Of a stretch of 64,000 nucleotides of DNA, positions 44,477 through 53,993 are shown piece by piece. The DNA is taken from positions 4,102,001 through 4,166,000 of the forward strand of contig NC_018645.1 of assembly GCF_000307105.1 (NCBI RefSeq). Direction: 5' to 3'. A model generated the notes under the pieces. The model ran no database searches, was not told the origin of the DNA, and saw nothing but the letters and a program-made list of their open reading frames with translations. The position numbers and the translations under genes are program-made. The stretch is from Desulfobacula toluolica Tol2. GTDB taxonomy: Bacteria > Desulfobacterota > Desulfobacteria > Desulfobacterales > Desulfobacteraceae. Within the stretch, counting starts at the first letter, position 1; every line of letters begins with the position of its first letter.

Positions 44477-44959
44477 ATGGCAGCTTACCAGCAGATAAAC
44501 ACCTATCTAAACAATCATTATGAAGGCATGGATCCTGAACAATTGATACTTTTACTTTTCAATGGAGCCTTAAGTCGGCTGACTTTAAGCAGAGAAGGGA
44601 TCGAAGAGAAAAATGTTCAAAAAAAAGGTGAGAACCTTTCAAAGGCCATTGCCATCATTTCCGAACTTAATGCTTCTGTTGATTCAACAATGACGGATGA
44701 ATCAACACAATTTCTAAGGGGCATTTACAAGGCTATTCTGACGGAGTTGCCAAACGTCACCTTAAACAATGATTTAAAAACCCTTGACCGTGCCCAAGGC
44801 TATATATCAAGGCTCAAAGACATATGGGAAACCGAGGTCATTGCAAAACAACAGGTATCTCCCCCTGAAATTGCAAAAAACACAGTCCAAAAACAAGCTT
44901 TTTCTTCGGCTTTTAATGAAGATCGACCAAAAAAGAGCTTTCATGCAGTTTGTGTTTGA
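44477..44959 (+). CDS. fliS: Flagellin export chaperone FliS
   Basis: 160 residues. The start YQQINTYLNNHYEGMDPEQLILLLFNGALSRL is the FliS signature that binds the flagellin C-terminus. The four-helix core ends near residue 128, and about 30 further residues (QVSPPEIAKNTVQKQ onward) are an unusual C-terminal tail. AGGAGA precedes the ATG. It lies between fliD and a FliT-like gene. Flagellin chaperones of this kind also take part in FliW/CsrA networks. Confidence 0.93.
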   Translation: MAAYQQINTYLNNHYEGMDPEQLILLLFNGALSRLTLSREGIEEKNVQKKGENLSKAIAIISELNASVDSTMTDESTQFLRGIYKAILTELPNVTLNNDLKTLDRAQGYISRLKDIWETEVIAKQQVSPPEIAKNTVQKQAFSSAFNEDRPKKSFHAVCV

Positions 44960-44985
44960 CAGATAAAACAGGATATTTAATAACT

Positions 44986-45387
44986 ATGGAAAAAAAATTC
45001 AAATCGGTTGAAGCGACATTAAACCGGCTGCATGATCTTCAGGCAAAACACCTTGCATCTTTTGACAGCCAAGACCTGCCTGACCTTGAACAACAGTCTG
45101 CAGAACGGGATGCTGAGGTTGCACAGCTTATAAGGAATGTTAACACATTGATTGAACAGCTATACATCACAACCGAAGTTGAAACAAAATCACGGTTTCT
45201 GTTTTTTAACGACCTTATTACTGGCCTCCTTGAGCAGAACAAAGCCATTGAGACAAAAACACATGCCATCAAAAACAAACTTGAAAACAGCATGAAACAG
45301 TTATCAAAAGGCAAATGCGCAATCAGTTCATATAGGTCTTCGGCAGCGGTTAATTACAAGCCCAAGGTTATCAGTATTACCAATTGA
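44986..45387 (+). CDS. Small helical protein, probable FliT-like flagellar chaperone
   Basis: 133 residues from the ATG at 44986; AGGA lies about 11 bases upstream, and the frame's TTG at 44950 is inside fliS. The protein is almost wholly helical and charged (KFKSVEATLNRLHDLQAKHL, then EQQSAERDAEVAQLIRNVNTLIEQL), with the size and character of FliT/FlgN chaperones. Its position directly after fliS matches fliT in many operons. FliT binds FliD. Sequence similarity alone is too weak for a firm name. Confidence 0.6.
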   Translation: MEKKFKSVEATLNRLHDLQAKHLASFDSQDLPDLEQQSAERDAEVAQLIRNVNTLIEQLYITTEVETKSRFLFFNDLITGLLEQNKAIETKTHAIKNKLENSMKQLSKGKCAISSYRSSAAVNYKPKVISITN

Positions 45388-45401
45388 TAAGGAGAATCAG
45401 G

Positions 45402-45788
45402 ATGAATATAAGTCATATAAACACTGCTCCCGCACCGGTGGAAATAAAACCGGTGGAGCAGGCAATGCCAGCATCCGAATCAAATAAGATTGATGCGGCA
45501 GAAAAAATTAACAGCCCGGAAACAAAAAGACAGGAAACAAAAAGACAGGAAAACGATTTTTCTGTTGAAGAAACAAAGCAACTGGCAGAAGAACTGAATG
45601 AATTCATGGATGACCTCAAGACAAGTTTAGGATTTTCCATAAGAGAAGATCACAGGCACCAGGTGATTGTGGAAATCAAAAACCGGGACACGGATGAACT
45701 CATCAAACAGATTCCTTCAGAAGAACTACTTGCAATCAAAGGAAAAATTGAAGAGTTCACCGGTCTTATATTTAATCAAAAAGTTTAA
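45402..45788 (+). CDS. flaG: FlaG family flagellar protein
   Basis: 128 residues from the ATG at 45402, which has AAGGAGAATCAGG upstream. The C-terminal 70 residues contain the FlaG core: LNEFMDDLKTSLGFSIREDH, then VIVEIKNRDTDELIKQIPSEELL, the strongly conserved end of the family. The N-terminal 55 residues are Pro/Lys/Glu-rich and carry an exact 5-residue tandem duplication (ETKRQ twice). FlaG proteins influence filament length. Last gene of the fliD operon, converging on fliW. Confidence 0.9.
   Translation: MNISHINTAPAPVEIKPVEQAMPASESNKIDAAEKINSPETKRQETKRQENDFSVEETKQLAEELNEFMDDLKTSLGFSIREDHRHQVIVEIKNRDTDELIKQIPSEELLAIKGKIEEFTGLIFNQKV
45519..45548 (+). repeat. 15-base exact tandem duplication inside flaG
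   Basis: GGAAACAAAAAGACA occurs twice head to tail. It is in frame and adds five residues in the disordered N-terminal part of FlaG. Confidence 0.85.
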
Positions 45789-45833
45789 CTATCTCTATTT
45801 TTTTGTAGCAGTTTGATCTGTAATGACCTTTAT

Positions 45834-46271
45834 TCAGGAAGATTCTATAACATTGTGTTGATGGGAATAGGTTGAATCAGATATCACAACCTGAATGGCC
45901 TGATTGTTTATTGAATTTATAATGATCGGGCCCATTAAGTTCGCAGTTATTCTCTTGCCTCTCTCTCCTTTAAAGATATTAATCACCACATAAACCAGCA
46001 GATCATCAACCTGAATATCTTTCCATCCCCTTGAAACGATAAATTCCTTAAGATCAATCTCGTAATCAGGCTTAAAAACAAACGGACTCAGCATGACAAG
46101 GGCCAGATTAGGCTCTTCCATGGACTGAAACCAGCAAAAAGGTGCTGATTGGGGATCTTCAAAAAGGACAAAACGCTCAAACCCTGGAAATCCTGGCAAG
46201 CCTTCCGGCATAAAAAGAATTTTATCTGCATCAATTTCTATCTCACCAAATCTTCTGGTATTTATTTTCAA
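45834..46271 (-). CDS. fliW: Flagellar assembly factor FliW (CsrA antagonist)
   Basis: 145 residues from the TTG at 46271: AAGGAG is 8 bases before it, whereas the GTG at 46280 directly abuts that site. The protein opens INTRRFGEIEIDADKILFMPEGLPGFPGFERFVLF, the FliW hallmark, and has FCWFQSMEEPNLALVML and NLMGPIIIN. FliW binds flagellin and, when free, binds CsrA and relieves its block on flagellin translation. Directly downstream of csrA with 17 bases between. Confidence 0.95.
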   Translation of the reverse strand: MKINTRRFGEIEIDADKILFMPEGLPGFPGFERFVLFEDPQSAPFCWFQSMEEPNLALVMLSPFVFKPDYEIDLKEFIVSRGWKDIQVDDLLVYVVINIFKGERGKRITANLMGPIIINSINNQAIQVVISDSTYSHQHNVIESS

Positions 46272-46288
46272 TCTTTTCACTCCTTTTT

Positions 46289-46531
46289 TTACTTCCCAGG
46301 CAATTTTTTTTTGAAAAGATCCACGGCTTCGGTGATATCCGTGATATCTTTTGCAGCAGCATCAATGTTTTCATTTTTTATTTGTTCCCACACCTCCATA
46401 CGAAGGATGGTCACCTCTCTTGGGGCATCGATGCCGATTTTCACGACACCGCCTTCAACCCCGAGAATACTGACAACAACATTGTCTCCTATCTTGATTT
46501 TTTCCCCTGCCCGCCGGCTCAGGATAAGCAT
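46289..46531 (-). CDS. csrA: Carbon storage regulator CsrA
   Basis: 80 residues. LILSRRAGEKIKIGDNVVVSILGVEGGVVKIGIDAPREVTILR is broken here only by description limits; its parts LSRRAGEKIKIGD and VKIGIDAPREVTILR are the RNA-binding strands with the essential Arg44-type residue. The C-terminal 30 residues are a longer helical tail than in E. coli CsrA (61), as is usual where FliW is present, because FliW contacts that extension. AAAGGATAG precedes the ATG. Expected target: the fliC leader hairpin at 42197-42214. Confidence 0.95.
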   Translation of the reverse strand: MLILSRRAGEKIKIGDNVVVSILGVEGGVVKIGIDAPREVTILRMEVWEQIKNENIDAAAKDITDITEAVDLFKKKLPGK

Positions 46532-46546
46532 ATGATATCTATCCTT

Positions 46547-48889
46547 TTATAAATAATCCACAAGACTCAAATTCATGATTTTTGCCGTTGAACTCAAGGA
46601 TGCCTGGTAAGCGGTTTCAATTGCCTGCAGGTTCATGATGGCTTCTACGATATCCGCATCTTCAATAGTGGATTTTCTCTGTGTCAGAGTCAGGCTGTTC
46701 TCTGTTGTTATTTTATCCCTGATTTCAAGACGGTTATATTTATTACCAACATCCACAATCTTTGACGTCATGCTGTCAAAATGCGCGTCAAGCCGACCTA
46801 AAGTCCGTTCAATGCCATAGAGGTCATTATCTTCCAAATATTGGTTAAGGTCAATAAGCGTATTAAAAATACCCCACTCCACCTCACGGTCACTTTCAAT
46901 CGGAGCTGCAATATCATCTTCTATATCAAACCCGAGAATTTCCCCTATGCTTCCGCCTGATCCCCCTGCTGAAACAGGGGCATTTTCTCCGGTCTGCCAC
47001 AGCAGGTCAAACCCGGCAAGCTCGGTTCCGTTCTCCTTGATGGTAAAATTTTTAGTGTAAGAATCCCAGGAGACGGAATAATCGATATGGTTGCCGTTTT
47101 GGTAAGATTCTTCCTCCAGGGCTTTTTCCACTTCAAGGGCAAGCTCTGAATGGCTGGTATATGTTTTCTGCTTAATGTCGGCCGTCAGTTCATCAACTGC
47201 CTTACCGTCTTTTACCTTAAGGATCTCCCTAAAATCAATCTTATTATTTGTCGAGTTAATGGTGATATTAACGACGGGTTCATCACTTTCAGACAAACCG
47301 ACCTTATCATCCCCGTAAAATCCCAAAACAGAGGCAGCAGAAGAACTGCTCCATAAAATTTGAAATTCATTCTGGGAACTGCCGTCCTCCTGGATAGTAA
47401 ATTTACCCTCCCGGGCATCATAGGAAACCGCATAATTGATGTTGTTTCCACTGGCTTGACTTTCCATTTTTATTGCCGACTCAATCACAGCGGCAAGGCT
47501 GTCCATATCTGTATAATTGTCATTGGGTATGGTTATGGAAAGAGGAGGAACTGTTTTAGCACCAGCTGAATCTATTTCCTCAAATTCAATGGTATCATTT
47601 ATCCCGATAGAGATGATTAAATTGGTTGCAAAAACAGCAGTGGTATCAGAGGTTGGAGGCGCATATATTGAATTATCCTTGTTAAACCCGATTTCATGGC
47701 CGATGCTGTGATCCCCCCGGGCAGATACAATATCAAATTCAATAAACTGCCCCGTTGCTGTAACCGGATTGTCAAGGGTAATGGTGATATCTGCAAAACC
47801 TGACTCATTAAGGTCGATACCAACAGAATCATTTGTCCCTGACAGGGTTGCCGGTATGATGGTATACCCGGGATTATTGTCAAATTCCCAGGTATCATCT
47901 CCCTGCCAGGTCAGCCGGAAAGGTTCCGTCCCATGAGGTTCAGGAGTGCTGAAGGTCAGGGCATCCGAATTCACGACCGTGACATTGATATCATCCGGAT
48001 CAATTGAATCGCTGCCGGATATTTTGCTGATATAGGCATCCGCCCCTGTTTCCCACATAAATTCCGTTCTGACAAATCCATCATATGAGCCGTCTTCCCT
48101 GATGGAAAACGCCTTTTGCTCCTCGTCATACTCAACTTCATAGGTCACACTATAACCGTCTCTGGACGACACATCATTTAAAGCATTTTTCACAGCTGTT
48201 TCAATTTGAGCTGTTGTGTAGGTTCCGTCATCAATAGTAGCTTCCATAATAATTTGTGATGCTGACCCATGACCATTATCTTCCTTGAATATAATGGTGT
48301 TATTGGTTGAATTAATTTTAATCTTATCTTCCCAGAAGGTTTCTTTCCCATCCCGACCAACCGGAACAGTAACATTTTTATCTGTTTTTATTGAAAAGGG
48401 GATATGATTGCCGGCATAGGAAACAGTTGGAGGATCTTCGTCAGCATGATATGCCAAAGGTGGGGTATCCGTATCAGTGCCGCCAAAAATATAGTTCCCG
48501 TTAATCCGTGTGTTTCCAAAAGTAACGATCTGCTCAATCATACTGTTGATACTTCCGATAGCATTCTTTCTTTCGTCAGAACTCATGGATGCGTTGACCA
48601 ATCGGCTCACCTGGCTTTTTGCATCCAGGATAAGGTTGTTCACACTGTCAAGGGAACTTTCAGCGCCTGAAAGCCATGAGAGACCCATACTCACATTTTT
48701 CTCAATCTGCTCAAGATTTCCGATCGAACTTTTAAGACCAAGCACCTGGCTGAACCCTATAGGATCATCCGAGAGACTGTTGATGCGCTTCTGGGTGGCT
48801 ATCACTTCGTTGGCATCCTGCAAATTGCTGGTAATACCGCCAAGGCGGTATGTGGAGTTACCGTACATGGAAAGATTGGGAACCCGCAT
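46547..48889 (-). CDS. flgL: Hook-filament junction protein FlgL (HAP3), much enlarged
   Basis: 780 residues against 300-400 usually. Residues 1-160 are the FlgL/flagellin-type N-terminus (NEVIATQKRINSLSDDPIGF, GNYIFGGTDTDTPPL). The last 110 residues are the C-terminal D1/D0 (ESDREVEWG to KIMNLSLVDYL). Between them lie three related modules of about 105 residues (about 190-300, 425-530 and 540-655), each with INSTNN/IND, a TYT or NYT step, A-L/A-I helix, Y-x-V-x-(Y/W)-D, KFTI-type strand, E-(D/N)-G, and LLW/ILW followed by LGF. A fourth segment (305-410) resembles part of FlgK. AGGAGAGG precedes the ATG. Promoted with flgN and flgK. Confidence 0.93.
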   Translation of the reverse strand: MRVPNLSMYGNSTYRLGGITSNLQDANEVIATQKRINSLSDDPIGFSQVLGLKSSIGNLEQIEKNVSMGLSWLSGAESSLDSVNNLILDAKSQVSRLVNASMSSDERKNAIGSINSMIEQIVTFGNTRINGNYIFGGTDTDTPPLAYHADEDPPTVSYAGNHIPFSIKTDKNVTVPVGRDGKETFWEDKIKINSTNNTIIFKEDNGHGSASQIIMEATIDDGTYTTAQIETAVKNALNDVSSRDGYSVTYEVEYDEEQKAFSIREDGSYDGFVRTEFMWETGADAYISKISGSDSIDPDDINVTVVNSDALTFSTPEPHGTEPFRLTWQGDDTWEFDNNPGYTIIPATLSGTNDSVGIDLNESGFADITITLDNPVTATGQFIEFDIVSARGDHSIGHEIGFNKDNSIYAPPTSDTTAVFATNLIISIGINDTIEFEEIDSAGAKTVPPLSITIPNDNYTDMDSLAAVIESAIKMESQASGNNINYAVSYDAREGKFTIQEDGSSQNEFQILWSSSSAASVLGFYGDDKVGLSESDEPVVNITINSTNNKIDFREILKVKDGKAVDELTADIKQKTYTSHSELALEVEKALEEESYQNGNHIDYSVSWDSYTKNFTIKENGTELAGFDLLWQTGENAPVSAGGSGGSIGEILGFDIEDDIAAPIESDREVEWGIFNTLIDLNQYLEDNDLYGIERTLGRLDAHFDSMTSKIVDVGNKYNRLEIRDKITTENSLTLTQRKSTIEDADIVEAIMNLQAIETAYQASLSSTAKIMNLSLVDYL

Positions 48890-48901
48890 TATCCTCTCCT
48901 T

Positions 48902-51900
48902 TTATATTACATTGATCAGGGTGGTCAGCATCTCATCGGCAACCGTCAAAAGCTTTGATGCTGCTGAAAATCCATGCTGGTATTGCATAAGTTTGATCAT
49001 TTCTTCATCAAGAGAGACGGCCGATACAGAATCCCTCTGCTCTGTCAAATTGTTCACCATAATTTCGGCAAATTCCCTTGAACTTTGAATTCTTCGGGCA
49101 ATGATCCCCATGGAACCCGTCATTGTACTGTAATACCCGTCCAGAGTGGTCGTGGTCAGACTGGATACCGCACCTGCCCCCCGGTCATAGTCCCATTGTT
49201 TCATTGTAATATCCATGTACTGGACATCAGCCATGGCAAGGGCATTGGTGTTATCTCCCTGAGCAATCTCACCGGTTTCACTGTTAATTCTTGCCGCGGC
49301 AACATACTTGGTATCAGCAAGGCTTTTATTCATATCCATTGTCCCGGCATCATATCCGTTAAAAAAAGTATTTATGCCTGCGGCGGCAAGAAGGCCTGAA
49401 GATGCGCCAACCGAATCATCTGAAAAGGCAAAGCCGATATTCTCTGTCTCCCGTTTGGCAAGATCAAATTGAATAAAACCCTGATCAGATACTTTTTGAG
49501 TAAAAGCGATTTCAATATCCACCAGACCGTTCCCGGAGAAATCAATACCAAAGCCGTCATCATCCCCGCCGTCCGGTATAAAAGAAGCAGTCCCGCCAGT
49601 GGGATCATTAACGATGCTCCATTCTCCAGTTGAAGAACGCACCACCTTAAAATCATCCGCACTGAAATTAAAAGCACTCCAGTCACTTACCGTTATTCTT
49701 GCATTATCTTCACTGAACCCGTTGCTGCCGGAACACACCACATCGGTCAAGGCATGGTAGTCATCCGAAACTTCAAACTTAAGCTGGTTATCCAGTGTTG
49801 TTGAGGCCTTCATTCCTCCGGCCTGCCGGTTGAACTGGCCGGCAAAGGAATCAAGAGTCCAGTGCCAGTCGGACAGCAGTTCGCCTGTGGCAATTCCTTT
49901 ATCATTGGTTGAAACAGGAATTCCGGACGCATCGGTTGTGATGGTAAAGGCATCATTTTTAAACAAGGTACCGTCATAAAACTTCAAGGTCATGCCGTCC
50001 ACTTCCACTTCAATCGGTATACCCGGCGTAAGTACAGGGTCTGATCCTTCAAGTTCAAACATGCCGGAAGATGTGCCGGTTTTCCATTCAACAGTAATTG
50101 TATCGGCTTCATCTGCAGCAAGTTCCCCCATCTTTCCGCCAGTTGTTACCGTAAACTTGTAGATCTCATTTTTATTATTGGCAGCCCCGGATACCGTAAA
50201 ATCCAGGGGATCGGTATTACCGGCGGCATCCGTATTAACGGTCAGGGTATTTCCTGCCACAAGATTTCCTGCGGAAATATCAAAAGAAAGGGTAGGAGAT
50301 CCGGATTCAACAATGGACAATGTTCCCTCTTTTTCAACATTTATCAGCCCCTCGTCTCCGGTGAAGATACCGTCTGCATCATATTTTTCCCATTTTATGA
50401 TGCCCTCGTCCGCAAACAGGGAAGCGGTTGCAAAATCCCTGTAAATATTTCCCGACTGCAAAAAATCATTTTGAGGATCACTTGTACCGGTTCCAGTTCC
50501 AGTTCTGACAGCAAGCTTTGCATCGTTACTAACAGATTCGGCAAAATTGGTGATCTCAATGGGATCGGATAAATCTTTGTTCTTGATTATTGATACGGAT
50601 TTTCCATTCCTGACAACTTTATAATCAGCAACAGGAAGCGCACCCCCCACACTGCCATCAAGTGCATCCGCAAGCCCTTGTGCAAACTCCAGTTCAGTTG
50701 TATGGCCAGCGGTTGCCACATCATAGCTGACATCTATTCCATCTACCTTAAAGGATATAACATCTGAAAAACCGGGGAATCCATCTTCCCCGCCAAGTGT
50801 CATGATGGAGCTGCCGGATTCTGCCCAGTTGCCATCAAACAACCCGCCTGCCCCTGAAACATTTGAGTACAGGGACATGCCGGGATCCATGACAACGGTG
50901 ACCGTACCGGTAATTACACCAGCCGCCACACCAGCCGCACTGATCTCCTCAATGGGGACAGGGGGGTCAGGGGTTCCCTGGCCTGTAAAATCTATGGTAT
51001 CCCCATTTGAGGCAACAGAGACAAAGGTATCACTGTCCAGTGAACCGTCTAACAAAAAATTATTCAGTGCTGGGTTTGTCCCTGAAAGTCCAATGATATC
51101 AAGGTTTGCTCCTACAGTATTGTCACCGTCTTTGATCGTCAGGCCTGATCCGTCTGTGGTCCTTAATATGACCGAATTGGATGACGGGTCGTGAGCCACT
51201 GTAAACGGTTCATCTTTAAGAGCTGAAGTCAATGCATTATAAAAAGCCGTTGCCATTACAGCCTGATCATTAGTATCCACCGAACTTAAATCAATTGAAA
51301 CAGGCGTGGTGGTGCTTGATGCCACGGTAAAAGTTACCGTATTACCAGCATCAAAACCGGTAAAATTCTCCAGACGAACCCCGGTATTATCCTGGACTTC
51401 AAAATCCTGGACACCTATGGTGTGGCCGGCACTGCTGGTAATTTTGAGCCCGCTGGTAAAAAGGTCATGATCATCCCTTATATCGTTGATACTATTAGCC
51501 GCATCTCTCAGGGCATTTTCAAACTGCTCGGCCACAGCATCTGCAAGGGGTATGGTTCCCCCATCCGTGTCCACTGTAAAGCGCTGATCATAAACAATAC
51601 CATCCACATAAAGAGAAAACCGGACTTCGTCACCGTCTTGTGCAGTGGTAATTCCTGAGACATCAAACTCAGCTGAAACTTTTGACGCATAGGCATCCAC
51701 ACCGTCAATTGCCGAAAGTGCCTCTGCGATTGATGCAGCCGATCTTTGGGCATCTCCACCCGTGTCTTTGATTTCAATAATTTGTGTACCGGAAGGGCCG
51801 TTATTAACCGTAATAGTTTGCTCTGCAAGGGCTGAATTCAAGGCATCAGCCACATCAATACCAGATGTCTGTACTGCCGCAAGATCACTCCCGTCTGTCT

Positions 51901-53110
51901 GAACAACTTCCTTATCCCCAAGGGTTGCGCTTTCCATTACCGTAAGTTTATAACTGGACTGGACCTGGCCGGTTCCCTGCCAGTTGGAAATTTTTGCCTC
52001 AGATATGCCCATATCAATCTCGGTCTTTGTATAAAGAGTATCCACCGAAGAATTATCCTGGGTCCAAAGGGTAAAATCCTTTGTATAATCAATTTTGTCA
52101 CCAAAGGCATAACTGGATAAAAGACCGCTTTGATCAGATTCATAATTCCCTGTAACAGATCCTGTAAAATACTCCATCCCGCTTCCCTGGGAGTGCTGAT
52201 AATTCATGGCCCATATCATTTCCCTGGCCAGGACATCCAGTTCATTGGAAAATTTGGGAACAATTTCATCTCTGATTTCAAGCCACCCGGCAAGTTTTCC
52301 ACCGGATATCTTATCTGTTATATCCATATTTGATCTGGAAGAACCTTGCCACATGATTCTGTCTTCATTGCGAAAAAGCTCATAATTATCAGCGCCATTC
52401 ACAAGAATTAAACCGTTTGCAACATTTACAATTGTTGACCCGTTTGTCTGCTCAAAGGTATCAATATTAATGAGTGTTCCAAGCTTGTTTAAAAGCGTGT
52501 TTCTCTGGTCCCTTAAGTCATTTGCTGACCGGTTGGCCTCAAGGCCGGCAATCTGAATATTCAAGTCTGCTACCTGGCTGGACAAGGAATTGATCTGATC
52601 AAGACTTGCATCAATCTCATTGTTCATATCTGATCCAATACCTTCAAGGTCAGCGCCTGCCTTATTCAGACGGGTTGAAAAATTACTGCCTTTTTCATAC
52701 ACGGAAACCCTTTCAGATGACCCCAGGGGATTGTCCGAAAGATCATGCCAGGAATTCCAGAATTCATTCATAATACTGGTGATGCTTGCATCGGAATTTT
52801 CGTCAAAAAAACCTTCAAGAATATTCATATAGGATTCAGTTTCTTCAAAGGCAGCCTGGGATGATCTCTCATCCGTCAGCCTGTTCTCAAGAAGTGTGTC
52901 AACATTCTGCTGAATCTGGGACGTATCAACACCGGTACCGAACAGAAATCCCGCATAAAGTGATGGCCTTCGGTTAAGCTGAACAGCGTTTTGCATACTG
53001 TAACCAGGATTGTTAACATTGGCAATATTATTTCCTGTTACGGCCAGACCGTATTGCTGTGCTGCTATTGCAGATTTGGCAATGCTTAAAGTAGAGGTTA
53101 TACCAGACAT
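48902..53110 (-). CDS. flgK: Hook-filament junction protein FlgK (HAP1), giant form
   Basis: 1402 residues, more than twice the usual 450-650. The N-terminus LSIAKSAIAAQQYGLAVTGNNIANVNNPGYS is the axial-protein rod-domain signature, and the C-terminus (YQHGFSAASKLLTVADEMLTTLINVI) is the conserved D0 helix. About 800 residues (350-1250) are inserted beta-rich, Asp/Gly/Thr-rich domains, with no clear long tandem repeat. A segment near 1130-1238 (GIDFSGNGLVDIEIAF, FIQFDLAKRE, IGFAFSDDS) matches FlgL 350-405 in layout. Such inserts lie on the outer surface of the junction. It begins 3 bases after the flgN stop. Confidence 0.95.
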   Translation of the reverse strand: MSGITSTLSIAKSAIAAQQYGLAVTGNNIANVNNPGYSMQNAVQLNRRPSLYAGFLFGTGVDTSQIQQNVDTLLENRLTDERSSQAAFEETESYMNILEGFFDENSDASITSIMNEFWNSWHDLSDNPLGSSERVSVYEKGSNFSTRLNKAGADLEGIGSDMNNEIDASLDQINSLSSQVADLNIQIAGLEANRSANDLRDQRNTLLNKLGTLINIDTFEQTNGSTIVNVANGLILVNGADNYELFRNEDRIMWQGSSRSNMDITDKISGGKLAGWLEIRDEIVPKFSNELDVLAREMIWAMNYQHSQGSGMEYFTGSVTGNYESDQSGLLSSYAFGDKIDYTKDFTLWTQDNSSVDTLYTKTEIDMGISEAKISNWQGTGQVQSSYKLTVMESATLGDKEVVQTDGSDLAAVQTSGIDVADALNSALAEQTITVNNGPSGTQIIEIKDTGGDAQRSAASIAEALSAIDGVDAYASKVSAEFDVSGITTAQDGDEVRFSLYVDGIVYDQRFTVDTDGGTIPLADAVAEQFENALRDAANSINDIRDDHDLFTSGLKITSSAGHTIGVQDFEVQDNTGVRLENFTGFDAGNTVTFTVASSTTTPVSIDLSSVDTNDQAVMATAFYNALTSALKDEPFTVAHDPSSNSVILRTTDGSGLTIKDGDNTVGANLDIIGLSGTNPALNNFLLDGSLDSDTFVSVASNGDTIDFTGQGTPDPPVPIEEISAAGVAAGVITGTVTVVMDPGMSLYSNVSGAGGLFDGNWAESGSSIMTLGGEDGFPGFSDVISFKVDGIDVSYDVATAGHTTELEFAQGLADALDGSVGGALPVADYKVVRNGKSVSIIKNKDLSDPIEITNFAESVSNDAKLAVRTGTGTGTSDPQNDFLQSGNIYRDFATASLFADEGIIKWEKYDADGIFTGDEGLINVEKEGTLSIVESGSPTLSFDISAGNLVAGNTLTVNTDAAGNTDPLDFTVSGAANNKNEIYKFTVTTGGKMGELAADEADTITVEWKTGTSSGMFELEGSDPVLTPGIPIEVEVDGMTLKFYDGTLFKNDAFTITTDASGIPVSTNDKGIATGELLSDWHWTLDSFAGQFNRQAGGMKASTTLDNQLKFEVSDDYHALTDVVCSGSNGFSEDNARITVSDWSAFNFSADDFKVVRSSTGEWSIVNDPTGGTASFIPDGGDDDGFGIDFSGNGLVDIEIAFTQKVSDQGFIQFDLAKRETENIGFAFSDDSVGASSGLLAAAGINTFFNGYDAGTMDMNKSLADTKYVAAARINSETGEIAQGDNTNALAMADVQYMDITMKQWDYDRGAGAVSSLTTTTLDGYYSTMTGSMGIIARRIQSSREFAEIMVNNLTEQRDSVSAVSLDEEMIKLMQYQHGFSAASKLLTVADEMLTTLINVI

Positions 53111-53113
53111 AGT

Positions 53114-53617
53114 TTAAACCTCGGCTCTTATGAGATATTTTCCGGTTTTATTGTTTAAAACCCTGCCGGAGTTGTTGTATTGCTCCTTATTGCCGGAACC
53201 TGTAATGGTTGTAAAAATGCCATTTATAACTGACAGGTATTCGTTGACATATCGTTTATTTTCCGATGCCATACTTGCCAGTTCTTTTTTGACCATATCC
53301 GATTCATTCTCAAGTTTTTTCAGATTTATTTTTAGCTTTGAAGAAAGCGGCAGACAATTTATCACATGAGACAAACTGAAAACCGTTGCTTCTTTTTTCA
53401 AAGGAATATTCTTATCTTCAAGAAGCATAACCATGCTATCCCTTATCTGCTCTATTTTTGCGGCAAGCTGTTTTTTCCTATCCGCCATTTTCCAAAGAGA
53501 ATCAACGTCCATATCAACAATATATTTTTTTTCCTGTTCAACAACAGTTTTCAGCTCTTTATAGAATGACAGTTTTTCCCGACACATCCCTTCTATTTTA
53601 CAGGCAAATTTTTCCAT
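53114..53617 (-). CDS. flgN: FlgN-type chaperone for FlgK and FlgL
   Basis: 167 residues, nearly all helical, of the FlgN type: a start with LSFYKELKTVVEQEKKYIVDMDVDSLWKMADRKKQLAAKIEQIR, i.e. the L-x-x-L-x-x-x-x-x-E-x-x-x-x-x-x-x-(D/L) and ...KK-x-L-x-x-x-I pattern of the family, given here in pieces. AGGAGAG precedes the ATG. Directly upstream of its predicted clients flgK and flgL, and preceded by a sigma54-type promoter. No flgM gene is found in the usual neighbouring place. Confidence 0.85.
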   Translation of the reverse strand: MEKFACKIEGMCREKLSFYKELKTVVEQEKKYIVDMDVDSLWKMADRKKQLAAKIEQIRDSMVMLLEDKNIPLKKEATVFSLSHVINCLPLSSKLKINLKKLENESDMVKKELASMASENKRYVNEYLSVINGIFTTITGSGNKEQYNNSGRVLNNKTGKYLIRAEV

Positions 53618-53993
53618 GTTGACTCTCCTTTTAACATATATCGGTATCTGCCTTTATTTTTTTGAATTTCAAAAAAACATTCTTTGGAAAGCGGCATTTT
53701 TTTCCTCTTTTCCCGATTATTTTCGCTGTTAATGTATTAATAGCAATATATATGCCACAAACTCAATTGTTTACTCAATTTTCAAAGTTGATAAATTTTA
53801 AATGAAACAATGCGTTGTTGTGACCGTCAGGGCATGCATGGGATGAGGAATTGGAACATATTAAAAATCCGGAGGATTACAAAAAAAATAGCGGGTGGGC
53901 TTTTTTATCTGTCAGTCTTAAAAAATCAAAACAGTGGCTTTCATATTTTGTTGTGGGCAAACCCGAATGAAATACCAGGTCTGCCAATGGTCA
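53618..53993. other. Intergenic region between flgJ and flgN: promoter and possible gene remnant
   Basis: 376 bases. It holds the sigma54-type promoter at 53742-53757. On the plus strand at about 53830-53970 an open stretch without a start codon reads GHAWDEELEHIKNPEDY then GWAFLSVSLKKSKQWLSYF and stops, which looks like the remnant of a decayed gene of unknown family. flgM, commonly found here, is absent. Confidence 0.5.
53742..53757 (-). promoter_or_regulatory. Sigma54 (RpoN)-type promoter of flgN-flgK-flgL-csrA-fliW
   Basis: The minus strand reads TGGCATATATATTGCT, matching TGGCACRNNNNTTGCW at every fixed position except one (T for C at position 6). GG and GC are 10 bases apart as required. 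It lies about 125 bases upstream of the flgN ATG. Confidence 0.87.
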
